Assembly: GCF_900090235.1 (NCBI RefSeq)
Contig: NZ_LT607750.1
Location: 5,323,001 to 5,387,000, forward strand
Direction of reading: 5' to 3'
Source: Micromonospora echinaurantiaca
Lineage (GTDB): Bacteria > Actinomycetota > Actinomycetes > Mycobacteriales > Micromonosporaceae
Length of the DNA stretch: 64,000 nucleotides
Under the pieces are notes generated by a model. That model saw only the letters and a program-made list of their open reading frames with translations, made no database searches and was not told the origin of the DNA. Shown one piece after another: positions 48,149-56,041 of this stretch; the first letter of the stretch is position 1, and the number at the start of each line of letters is the position of its first letter. Position numbers and translations under genes: made by a program.

Positions 48149-49588
48149 CTACAGCGACAAGCCGGTCAGCACCATGACCCGCGGCTCGGTGTAGTCCTCC
48201 ATCGCGCTGCGCAGCCCTTCGCGCCCGACGCCGCTGCCCTTCACCCCGCCGTACGGCATCTGGTCGGCCCGGTACGACGGCACGTCGCCGACGATCACCC
48301 CGCCCACCTCCAGCGTCCGGCCGGCGAGGAAGGCCGTCTGGAGGCTGTGCGTGAAGACGCCGGCCTGCAACCCGTACGCCGAGTCGTTGACCGCGGCGAA
48401 CGCGGCCTCGTCGTTCTCCACCCGGGCGACCACCAGCACCGGCCCGAACACCTCCTCGGCACTCACCTTGGCGTCCGCCGGCACCCCGGACAGCACGGTC
48501 GGCGGGTAGGTCGCCTCTTTCCGCCGGCCGCCGACCTCGATGGTGGCGCCCGCCGCGACCGCCTCGTCCACCCACGCCTCGACCCGGCGCGCGGCGTCCT
48601 CGGACACCAGCGGCCCGACGTCGGTCAGCTCGTCGGACGGGTCGCCGGTGCGCAGCTCCTGCACCGAGGCGACCAGCCGGGGCAGGAAGCCGTCGTAGAG
48701 CCATTCGTGCACGTAGACCCGCTGCACCGCGATGCACGACTGCCCGGCCTGGTAGTTGGCGAAGGTGGCGATCCGGTGCGCCGCGAAGGTCAAATCCTCG
48801 TCGCTGTTCCAGTCCTCGCAGATCACCGCGGCGGCGTTGCCGCCCAGCTCCAGGGTGACGTGCTTGTCGGGCACCGACCGGCGGATCGCCGCGCCGACCG
48901 GCCCGGAGCCGGTGAACGAGACCACCGGCAGCCGCGGGTCGGCGACCAGTTCGGCGGCCCGCTCGTTGGGCAGCGGCAGCACCGAGAACATCCCGGCCGG
49001 CAGCTCGGTCTCGGCGAGCAGTTCGCCGAGCAGCAGCGCCGACAGCGGGGTGGCCGGCGCCGGCTTCACGATAATCGGGGCGCCCACCGCGATGGCCGGC
49101 GCGACCTTGTGCGCGACCAGGTTGAGCGGAAAGTTGAACGGCGCGATGCCCAGCACCGGCCCCTTCGGCACCCGCCGCACCAGGGCGATCCGCCCGGTGG
49201 CGGCGGGGTCGGTGTCGAGTCGTTGCAGCTCGCCGGAGAAGCGGCGTGCCTCCTCGGCCGCCCAGCGGAACGTGGAGACCGCCCGCCCCACCTCGGCCCG
49301 GGCCCACTTCAGCGGCTTGCCGTTCTCGGCGGTGATCAGCCGGGCCACCTCGTCGGCCCGCTCGGCGAGCCGCCGGGAGACGTGGTCCAGGGCCGCCGCG
49401 CGGGCGTGTGCGGGCAGGGCCGCGGCCGCCGCCGCCACCTCGGCCGCCGCGGCGACGGCTGCTTCGACCTGGTCGGGCGTGGCCTGGGTGGTACGACCGA
49501 CAGCCCGACCGTCGTACGGGTGGTGCACGGTCAGCTCGCTCTCGCCGTGGGCGGGGCGGCCGGCGACATAGAAGGCAACGGGCTCCAC
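48149..49588 (-). CDS. Aldehyde dehydrogenase family protein
   Basis: A 479-residue NAD(P)-dependent aldehyde dehydrogenase with the general-base Glu in LELGGNAAAV, the cofactor loop FTGSGPVGAAI and catalytic Cys in NYQAGQSCIAVQRV. It looks like the succinate-semialdehyde/lactaldehyde/GAPN-type branch. Its neighbours, divergently transcribed patD and gabT, make succinate-semialdehyde dehydrogenase an attractive guess, since it would finish GABA breakdown to succinate, but sequence alone does not prove it. GTG at 49588. Convergent with the deaminase-SUKH gene, the stop codons being 1 bp apart. Confidence 0.85.
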   Translation of the reverse strand: MEPVAFYVAGRPAHGESELTVHHPYDGRAVGRTTQATPDQVEAAVAAAAEVAAAAAALPAHARAAALDHVSRRLAERADEVARLITAENGKPLKWARAEVGRAVSTFRWAAEEARRFSGELQRLDTDPAATGRIALVRRVPKGPVLGIAPFNFPLNLVAHKVAPAIAVGAPIIVKPAPATPLSALLLGELLAETELPAGMFSVLPLPNERAAELVADPRLPVVSFTGSGPVGAAIRRSVPDKHVTLELGGNAAAVICEDWNSDEDLTFAAHRIATFANYQAGQSCIAVQRVYVHEWLYDGFLPRLVASVQELRTGDPSDELTDVGPLVSEDAARRVEAWVDEAVAAGATIEVGGRRKEATYPPTVLSGVPADAKVSAEEVFGPVLVVARVENDEAAFAAVNDSAYGLQAGVFTHSLQTAFLAGRTLEVGGVIVGDVPSYRADQMPYGGVKGSGVGREGLRSAMEDYTEPRVMVLTGLSL

Positions 49589-49733
49589 GCTGAGCAGCCT
49601 AGACCACCAACCTGTCGACGGATACAGTCGCGTTAGCCCTTGTCTGCCGCGAATTCAGTAGCGAAGATGGCACACAGACTGCGATTACCGCCGCAGACCC
49701 GTACCCCCGGCCCCCCTTCGGAGAGATCGAGTC

Positions 49734-51170
49734 ATGAGTGACCAGCAGAAGCTGCGCAACTTCGTCAACGGCGAGTACGTCGAGCCGGTGGACGGCGGCT
49801 ACGCCGACCTGATCGACCCCTGCACCGGTGAGGTCTTCGCGCAGGCCCCGGTCTCCGGAGCCGCCGACGTGGACGCGGCGATGAAGGCCGCCGCCGACGC
49901 GTTCGAGAGCTGGCGGGACGCCACCCCGGCGGAACGGCAGAAGGCGCTGCTCAAGCTCGCCGACGCGGTCGAGGCCCGGGCGGCCGAACTGGTCGACGCG
50001 GAGGTCCGCAACACCGGCAAGCCGCGCCAGCTCACCGCCGACGAGGAGTTGCCGCCGGCGGTGGACGAGTTCCGGTTCTTCGCCGGCGCGGCCCGGCTGC
50101 TGGAGGGGCGCTCGGCCGGCGAGTACCTGGCCGGCCACACGTCGTACGTGCGGCGCGAGCCGATCGGCGTCTGCGCGCAGGTGACGCCCTGGAACTACCC
50201 GCTGATGATGGCGGTCTGGAAGATCGCCCCGGCGTTGGCCGCCGGCAACACGGTGGTGCTCAAGCCGTCCGACACCACCCCGGTGTCCACGCTGCTGCTG
50301 GCCGAGATCGCCGCCGAGTTCTTCCCGCCCGGTGTGTTCAACGTGGTCTGCGGCGACCGGGACACCGGTCGTACGCTCGTCGCGCACCCGACCCCGCAGC
50401 TGGTGTCGATCACCGGCTCGACCCGGGCGGGCATGGAGGTGGCCGCCGCGGCCGCGCCGGACCTCAAGCGGACCCACCTGGAGTTGGGCGGCAAGGCACC
50501 GGTGGTGCTCTTCGACGACGCGGACGTGGCGGCGGCGGCCGAGGCGATCGCGGTCGGCGGCTACTTCAACGCCGGGCAGGACTGCACGGCGGCGACCCGG
50601 GTGCTGGCCGGCCCCGGCATCCACGACGACTTCGTCGCGGCGCTCACCGAGCAGGCCCGCAACACGAAGACCGGCGCCCCGGACGACGAGGACGTGCTCT
50701 ACGGCCCGCTGAACAACGCCAACCAGCTGGCCCGGGTGCGCGGCTTCGTGGATCGGCTGCCGGACCACGCGAACGTCGAGACCGGCGGCTCGCAGCTCGG
50801 CGAGCGCGGCTACTTCTACGCCCCGACCGTGGTCTCCGGCCTGCGCCAGCAGGACGAGATCATCCAGGACGAGGTGTTCGGGCCGGTCATCACCGTGCAG
50901 CGGTTCACCGACGAGGACGAGGCGGTGCGCTGGGCCAACGGCGTCGAGTACGGCCTGTCCGCCTCGGTCTGGACCCGGGACCACGGCCGGGCGATGCGGA
51001 TGACCCGGCGGCTCGACTTCGGCTGCGTCTGGGTCAACACGCACATCCCGTTCATCTCCGAGATGCCGCACGGCGGCTTCAAGCACTCCGGGCACGGCAA
51101 GGACCTTTCGGTCTACAGCCTGGAGGACTACACCCGGATCAAGCACGTCATGCACAACATCGAGGGCTGA
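49734..51170 (+). CDS. Gamma-aminobutyraldehyde dehydrogenase
   Basis: This 478-residue ALDH has the catalytic Glu (HLELGGKAPVVLF) and Cys (YFNAGQDCTAATRVL), the cofactor loop SITGSTRAGMEVAA, and a length, start (MSDQQKLRNFVNGEYVEPVD) and C-terminal HSGHGKDLSVYSLEDYTRIK typical of the PatD/Prr branch, which oxidises 4-aminobutanal from putrescine to GABA. ATG at 49734 has GGAGAG 8 nt upstream. gabT follows 3 bp after its stop, so the two enzymes likely act in sequence. Confidence 0.9.
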   Translation: MSDQQKLRNFVNGEYVEPVDGGYADLIDPCTGEVFAQAPVSGAADVDAAMKAAADAFESWRDATPAERQKALLKLADAVEARAAELVDAEVRNTGKPRQLTADEELPPAVDEFRFFAGAARLLEGRSAGEYLAGHTSYVRREPIGVCAQVTPWNYPLMMAVWKIAPALAAGNTVVLKPSDTTPVSTLLLAEIAAEFFPPGVFNVVCGDRDTGRTLVAHPTPQLVSITGSTRAGMEVAAAAAPDLKRTHLELGGKAPVVLFDDADVAAAAEAIAVGGYFNAGQDCTAATRVLAGPGIHDDFVAALTEQARNTKTGAPDDEDVLYGPLNNANQLARVRGFVDRLPDHANVETGGSQLGERGYFYAPTVVSGLRQQDEIIQDEVFGPVITVQRFTDEDEAVRWANGVEYGLSASVWTRDHGRAMRMTRRLDFGCVWVNTHIPFISEMPHGGFKHSGHGKDLSVYSLEDYTRIKHVMHNIEG

Positions 51171-51173
51171 CCC

Positions 51174-52448
51174 ATGGCGTCGAGCGAGGAGCTGCACAAG
51201 CGGCGCGGGGCGGCGGTCGCCCGGGGGGTCGGCAGCGTCATCCCGTCCTACGTGGACAGCGCGAGCGGGGGCACGCTCACCGACGTCGACGGGCGGGAGT
51301 GGATCGACTTCGCCGCCGGCATCGCGGTGACCAACGTCGGCAACTCCGCCCCGCGGGTGGTGGAGGCGGTCCGGGCCCAGGTCGAGCGGTTCACCCACAC
51401 CTGCTTCATGGTGGCGCCGTACGAGTCGTACGTGGCGGTCTGCGAGCAGCTCAACGCGCTCACCTCGGGCGGGTTCGAGAAGCGCTCGGCGCTGTTCAAC
51501 TCCGGCGCCGAGGCGGTGGAGAACGCGGTGAAGATCGCCCGGCACGCCACCGGGCGGCCGGCGGTGGTGGTCTTCGACCACGCGTACCACGGCCGGACCA
51601 ACCTGACCATGGCGCTGACCGCGAAGAACATGCCGTACAAGCACCGGTTCGGGCCGTTCGCCGGGGAGATCTACCGGGTGCCGATGTCGTACCCGCTGCG
51701 CGACGGCGGCCTGCCGGGCGCGGAGGCCGCCGCCCGGGCGATCGAGCTGGTGGAGAAGCAGGTTGGCGCGGAGAACGTGGCGGCGCTGCTGATCGAGCCG
51801 ATCCAGGGCGAGGGCGGGTTCGTCGTACCGGCGCCGGGGTTCCTGCCGGCGCTGCGCGAGTGGGCGACCGCCGCCGGGGTGGTGTTCGTTGCCGACGAGA
51901 TCCAGACCGGCTTCTGCCGTACCGGCGACTGGTTCGCCTGCCAGCACGAGGGGGTCGAGCCAGATCTGGTCACCCTCGCCAAGGGCATCGCCGGCGGGTT
52001 GCCGCTGGCCGCGGTGACCGGCCGGGCCGAGCTGATGGACGCGGTGCACGTCGGCGGCCTCGGCGGCACGTACGGCGGCAACCCGCTCGCCTGCGCCGCC
52101 GCCCTGGCCAGCATCGAGACCATGCACGAGCTGGACCTGGCCGCCGCCGCCCGGCGGATCGAGGCGACCATGGTGCCCCGGCTGCAGGCCATCGCCGAGC
52201 GCACCGGGGTGGTCGCCGAGGTACGCGGCCGGGGCGCGATGCTCGCCGTGGAGATCGTCCAGCCCGGCACGCTGACCCCCGATCCGGCCACCACGGCGGC
52301 GGTGTCGGCGGCCTGTCACGCCGCCGGCCTGCTCACCCTCACCTGCGGCACGTACGGCAACGTGCTGCGCTTCCTGCCCCCGCTGGTGATCTCCGCCGCC
52401 GAGCTGCGCCGGGGCCTGGACATCCTGGAGGCGGCTTTCCCCGGCTGA
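51174..52448 (+). CDS. gabT: 4-aminobutyrate--2-oxoglutarate transaminase
   Basis: GabT transfers the amino group of GABA to 2-oxoglutarate, giving succinate semialdehyde. The 424-residue class III PLP enzyme shows SGAEAVENAVKIARHATGRP, HGRTNLTMALTAKNMPYK, IEPIQGEGGF, FVADEIQTGF and the PLP lysine in TLAKGIAGGLPLAAVTG. It starts 3 bp downstream of the aminobutyraldehyde dehydrogenase and ends before a bidirectional terminator. Length and motifs match the bacterial family. Confidence 0.95.
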   Translation: MASSEELHKRRGAAVARGVGSVIPSYVDSASGGTLTDVDGREWIDFAAGIAVTNVGNSAPRVVEAVRAQVERFTHTCFMVAPYESYVAVCEQLNALTSGGFEKRSALFNSGAEAVENAVKIARHATGRPAVVVFDHAYHGRTNLTMALTAKNMPYKHRFGPFAGEIYRVPMSYPLRDGGLPGAEAAARAIELVEKQVGAENVAALLIEPIQGEGGFVVPAPGFLPALREWATAAGVVFVADEIQTGFCRTGDWFACQHEGVEPDLVTLAKGIAGGLPLAAVTGRAELMDAVHVGGLGGTYGGNPLACAAALASIETMHELDLAAAARRIEATMVPRLQAIAERTGVVAEVRGRGAMLAVEIVQPGTLTPDPATTAAVSAACHAAGLLTLTCGTYGNVLRFLPPLVISAAELRRGLDILEAAFPG

Positions 52449-52500
52449 GGCCGGACGAAGCCCGCGGGAGAGCCGGTGAGCCGGCCGTCGCCGGTCGTAC

Positions 52501-52541
52501 AGCCGAACGGGCCCTCGCCGCACGCGAGGGGCCGTTCGGCT
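52501..52541. terminator. Bidirectional terminator after gabT
   Basis: Arms 52501-52518 (AGCCGAACGGGCCCTCGC) and 52524-52541 pair at 17 of 18 positions with a 5-nt loop, between the convergent gabT and the secreted repeat protein. Confidence 0.85.
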
Positions 52542-52594
52542 GCCGGGCCGGCCCGCGGAGCTGCCCGATCAGCTCGGCGGAGCCGCCCGGCCGG

Positions 52595-53275
52595 TCAGCG
52601 GAGCACCTCGACCACGTTGCGCCGGATCACGTTCTTGCCGGGCTCGCGCACCTGGTCCATCGCTGTCGCGTTGAGCAGCACGCAACTGCCGGACGGGCCG
52701 GTCACCGTCACCGTGGTCGACCGGTTGTTGTCCAGGTTGGTCACCCGCAGCCGGGTGCCCACCGGGAACCGGTCGCTGGTCGCCGCCGGCGCACCACCCT
52801 CGGCCGAGAAGGTCACCGAACCCGGGCAGGCCGAGACGGCACCGCCACCGGGCTGCCCCGCGCCCGGCTGGGCCGCACCGCCGCCCGGCTGGGCCACGCC
52901 ACCACCGGGCTGGGCCGCGCCACCGCCGTCCAGGCGCTCGACCACATTGCGGCGGATCACGTTCTTGCCGGGCTCCCGCACCAGCTCCATGGCGGCCGCG
53001 TTGAGCAGCACGCAACTGCCCGACGGGCCGGTCACGGTGACGGTCGCCGACCGGTTGTTGTCCAGGTTGGTCACCCGCAGCCGGGTACCTACCGGGAACC
53101 GGTCGCTGGTCGCCGCCGGCGCACCACCCTCGGCCGAGAAGGTCACCGAGCCCTGGCACACCGAGGCGCGCGCCGGCGCGCTGTCCGCGAACCCGAGCCC
53201 GGTGCCCACCGCCACGACCGCCGAGGCGACCACCGCCACGCCCGCCGCCAGCACGTGCTTCCGCTGCACCCTCAC
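52595..53275 (-). CDS. Secreted protein with two near-identical double-psi-barrel-like repeats
   Basis: A 226-residue protein with a signal peptide (residues 1-33, VQRKHVLAAGVAVVASAVVA), then two repeats of about 75 residues (roughly 38-113 and 150-225) joined by a Gly/Pro/Gln-rich linker. Each repeat reads GSVTFSAEGGAPAATSDRFP, VGTRLRVTNLDNNRS, VTVTGPSGSCVLLN and REPGKNVIRRNVVE. The order of strands and the GTRLRVTNLDN motif recall RlpA/expansin-type double-psi beta barrels, but the catalytic Asp is not obvious, so a binding role is as likely. GTG at 53275 has GGGAGAG upstream. The DNA of both repeats is highly alike, indicating a recent duplication. Confidence 0.8.
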   Translation of the reverse strand: MRVQRKHVLAAGVAVVASAVVAVGTGLGFADSAPARASVCQGSVTFSAEGGAPAATSDRFPVGTRLRVTNLDNNRSATVTVTGPSGSCVLLNAAAMELVREPGKNVIRRNVVERLDGGGAAQPGGGVAQPGGGAAQPGAGQPGGGAVSACPGSVTFSAEGGAPAATSDRFPVGTRLRVTNLDNNRSTTVTVTGPSGSCVLLNATAMDQVREPGKNVIRRNVVEVLR

Positions 53276-53356
53276 CGTTGTCTCTCCCGTCGTCGGTGTC
53301 TCCTACGGCGCCTGGTACGGACTGGGAGCGCTGCACCGTTCACCGCGATCCGGAAG

Positions 53357-53387
53357 TTGACCTGAAGTCGGCTTCAGGTCCTAGCGT
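53357..53387 (+). promoter_or_regulatory. MerR-type promoter/operator with 19-bp spacer
   Basis: TTGACC (53357-53362) and TAGCGT (53382-53387) are separated by 19 bp, the lengthened spacer characteristic of MerR-family promoters. The spacer holds a perfect dyad, GACCTGAAG (53359-53367) with its complement CTTCAGGTC (53372-53380). The promoter reads toward the NmrA-like gene at 53414. No MerR gene is adjacent. Confidence 0.7.
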
Positions 53388-53413
53388 CGGAACGGCGATC
53401 AAGGAGGGATCCG

Positions 53414-54235
53414 ATGACGTATCTGGTGACCGGCGCGACGGGCAGGGCCGGCCGGCACGTGGTGTCCGAACTGTTGGCGCGCGGGGTGCCGGTACGGGCC
53501 CTGACCAGGGATCCGGCCCGGGCGACGGTGCTGCCGGCCGGGGCCGAGGTGGTGGCCGGCGACCTCACCGACCCGGCCACTCTCCGGACGGCCTTCGAGG
53601 GGGTCGTCGGCGTCCACCTGCTGACCGCCGCCGGTGACGACTACGCCACGTTGCGTACCGGGCCGGAGATCGTCGCCCTGGCGGAACGGGCCGGCGTCCG
53701 GCGGCTGGCCGTGCTGTGGAACGGCAAGGCCGGCCCGGTCGAGGAGGCCGTCCGGGCCGGCCGTCTGGAGTGGACGATGCTCCAGCCGGTCGACTTCATG
53801 AGCAACACCCTGCACTGGACCGAGTCGATCCGCGCCGCCGGCGAGGTACGCGAGCCGTTCGCCGACGTGCGCGCCGCCGTGGTCGACGAGGCCGACGTCG
53901 GCGCGGTCGCGGCCGAGGTGCTCACCGGCGAGGGGCACGCCGGTCAGGCGTACACCCTCACCGGCCCGCAGGCGCTCACCCCGCGCCAGCGGCTGGCCGC
54001 CGTCGCCGCGGCGACCGGCCGCGAGCTGCGCTTCGTCGAGCTGACCGAGGAGCAGGCCCGCGCCCGGTGGCGGCAGGCCGGCTACGACGAGGAACTGATC
54101 GACCTGCTCGCGTCCTGGCAGGGCGACCCGCCACCGGTCGCGTACACGGTCACCGACACCGTGCAGCGGCTGCTCGGCCGGCCGCCGCGTACCTTCGCCG
54201 ACTGGGCCCGCGCGCACGCCGACGCCTTCCGCTGA
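53414..54235 (+). CDS. NmrA-like NAD(P)-binding oxidoreductase
   Basis: A 273-residue Rossmann protein starting MTYLVTGATGRAGRHVVSEL (GxxGxxG dinucleotide motif), with RALTRDPARATVLPAGAEVV and VVAGDLTDPATL for cofactor selection and a C-terminal substrate cap. It belongs to the atypical SDR/NmrA group, which includes NAD(P)H:quinone-type reductases and redox sensors. GGAGGG lies upstream of ATG 53414. Regulation by a MerR-type activator is suggested by the promoter described above. It is convergent with the vanX-like gene. Confidence 0.85.
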   Translation: MTYLVTGATGRAGRHVVSELLARGVPVRALTRDPARATVLPAGAEVVAGDLTDPATLRTAFEGVVGVHLLTAAGDDYATLRTGPEIVALAERAGVRRLAVLWNGKAGPVEEAVRAGRLEWTMLQPVDFMSNTLHWTESIRAAGEVREPFADVRAAVVDEADVGAVAAEVLTGEGHAGQAYTLTGPQALTPRQRLAAVAAATGRELRFVELTEEQARARWRQAGYDEELIDLLASWQGDPPPVAYTVTDTVQRLLGRPPRTFADWARAHADAFR

Positions 54236-54248
54236 GCGCCCCGCCCGG

Positions 54249-54884
54249 TCACACCGGGCCGTAGCGGGTGTGCGGGGCACCGGTCAGCAACGCCCAGTAG
54301 CGGTCGCCGTAGGACCAGTGCCACCACTCAGTCGGGTAGTTCACCAGGCCCGCCCCGCGCAGGGCGGCACCCATGATCCGCCGGTGCCGCCGGGCGGTGG
54401 CCGAGACGGCCGGCGAGTCGGTGAAGCAGGCGTCGGCGCTGGCCTCCGGGGTGGCGTCGATCTCGGTGCCGAGATCCAGCTCGACCCCGTCCTCGCTGCA
54501 CAGGGTCAGGTCGACCGCCCCGCCGGTGCTGTGCGGCGCCACCTCGACCGGGGAGACGAACTTGGTGGTCTCCCGGTGCAGCCGCTCCGGCGGCCAGTCC
54601 GGGTGCGCCCGGCGCAGTTCCTCCCGGTAGCCGGTGAAGATCTCCAACTGGGCCCGGTACGGCCGGTACCCCTCGACGACCAGCAGGCGCAGGCCGGCCG
54701 GCAGCGCACGCTGCGCGGCCAGCAGCCGGTCCGCGACCCCGCGCCGCACCCGGGCGTACGCGCTGGCGGAATCGGCCGCCCGGGGGTCCAGCCGCAGCTC
54801 CGGCAGGTCGCGCAGGTCCACCAGCGGGTCGCCGTCGTCGGCGCTGGGCACGGCCGCCACCCGGGGATCGGCGAGCAGGATCAT
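54249..54884 (-). CDS. vanX: D-alanyl-D-alanine dipeptidase (VanX family)
   Basis: This zinc enzyme hydrolyses D-Ala-D-Ala. The 211-residue protein has RLLVVEGYRPYRAQLEIF, the zinc triad motif APHSTGGAVDLTL (His and Asp) and the EWWHW end with catalytic Glu and third ligand His, the VanX/DdpX arrangement. The ATG at 54884 overlaps the ddl stop by 4 bp. It is the last gene of the dehydratase-ddl-vanX run. No vanH and no D-Ala-D-Lac ligase lie here, so a role in peptidoglycan recycling or in controlling D-Ala-D-Ala is as likely as resistance. Confidence 0.93.
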   Translation of the reverse strand: MILLADPRVAAVPSADDGDPLVDLRDLPELRLDPRAADSASAYARVRRGVADRLLAAQRALPAGLRLLVVEGYRPYRAQLEIFTGYREELRRAHPDWPPERLHRETTKFVSPVEVAPHSTGGAVDLTLCSEDGVELDLGTEIDATPEASADACFTDSPAVSATARRHRRIMGAALRGAGLVNYPTEWWHWSYGDRYWALLTGAPHTRYGPV

Positions 54885-56041
54885 CGCGGCTCCCCGGTGG
54901 CGGCACTGGCGGTCGCGGTGGCGGCGCTGGCGGTGGCGGCGCGTTCCGCGTGGCGGGCGAAGGCCAGCTCCACCAGCCGGTCCACGACCTCCCGGTAGCC
55001 GACGCCGACCGCCGCCCACACCTTCGGATACATCGAGTGCGCGGTGAAGCCGGGCATGGTGTTCAGCTCGTTGACGTACAGCTCGCCGGCCGCCTCGTCG
55101 TAGAGGAAGTCGACCCGGGCCAGCCCCCAGCCGCCGATCGCGGCGAACGCCCGCAGCGACAGCTCCCGGATCCGGTCCGTCACCTCCCCGGGCAGCACCG
55201 CCGGGACGATCATCGGGTCGGCGTCGCCGAAGTACTTCTGCCGGTAGTCGAACCAGCCGCCGGAGACCCGGACCTCGCCCACCGCCGACGCCTCGGGCCG
55301 CCACCCGCCGAGCACCGCGCACTCCAGTTCCCGGCCGGTGACGCCCTGCTCGACCACCACCTGCTGGTCGTGACGCAGCGCCTCCTCGATCGCGGCCGCC
55401 GGGTCGTCGCCCTCGGCCACCCGGGAGATGCCGATCGACGAGCCCATGCTGGCCGGCTTGACGAACAGCGGCCGTCGCAGCCCCACCACCAGCTTCTCCG
55501 GGTCGTCGGCGGCCCGGTAGGTCTGCGCGTCGAACGCCACGTGCGGGGTGATCGGCACCCCCTCGGCGCGCAGTGCCCGCTTCATCGCCACCTTGTTCAT
55601 GCCGACCGCGGCGGCGAGGATGCCGCACCCGACGTACGGCACGCCCAGCGACTCGAGCAGTCCCTGGACCACCCCGTCCTCGCCGAACGGGCCGTGCAGC
55701 ACCGGGAAGACCACGTCCAGCTCGGCGTGCACCGCGCCGGACGCGTTCGCCGCGGTCACCACGGCCGTGCCGGGCCGGCGGCCGGCCCGCAGCTCGACCG
55801 GCGGCCCGGTGACCGTCAGCCGGTCGTCGATGGCCCGGTCCGCCCCGGCGCCGTCGCGCAGCTCCGCCAGCACGGCGTCCGGCACCAGCCGCAGGCCCCC
55901 GGTTCGGGTCACCCCGATGGCGACGGTGCGGTAGCCGCCGCCGGCCAGGGCCCGGGCCACCCCGAGGGCCGAGGCGCAGGACACCTCGTGCTCCGCGGAC
56001 GGGCCGCCGAACAGGATTCCGATCCGAACCGGCGCACTCAT
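54881..56041 (-). CDS. ddl: D-alanine--D-alanine ligase-like ATP-grasp enzyme
   Basis: The 386-residue ATP-grasp ligase has RIGILFGGPSAEHEVSCASA, KPASMGSSIGISRVAEGDDP, the omega-loop region WFDYRQKYFG, and the C-terminal ARVDFLYDEAAGELYVNELN with NTMPGFTAHSMYPK. The Tyr-x-x-Lys of the omega loop is the D-Ala-D-Ala type, and it lacks the His/KGSEN pattern of D-Ala-D-Lac (VanA) ligases. It may still accept D-Ser as second substrate; I cannot tell. The low-complexity Ala/Thr/Ser tail (about 365-386) is extra. It overlaps both neighbours by 4 bp (ATGA). Confidence 0.9.
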   Translation of the reverse strand: MSAPVRIGILFGGPSAEHEVSCASALGVARALAGGGYRTVAIGVTRTGGLRLVPDAVLAELRDGAGADRAIDDRLTVTGPPVELRAGRRPGTAVVTAANASGAVHAELDVVFPVLHGPFGEDGVVQGLLESLGVPYVGCGILAAAVGMNKVAMKRALRAEGVPITPHVAFDAQTYRAADDPEKLVVGLRRPLFVKPASMGSSIGISRVAEGDDPAAAIEEALRHDQQVVVEQGVTGRELECAVLGGWRPEASAVGEVRVSGGWFDYRQKYFGDADPMIVPAVLPGEVTDRIRELSLRAFAAIGGWGLARVDFLYDEAAGELYVNELNTMPGFTAHSMYPKVWAAVGVGYREVVDRLVELAFARHAERAATASAATATASAATGEPR

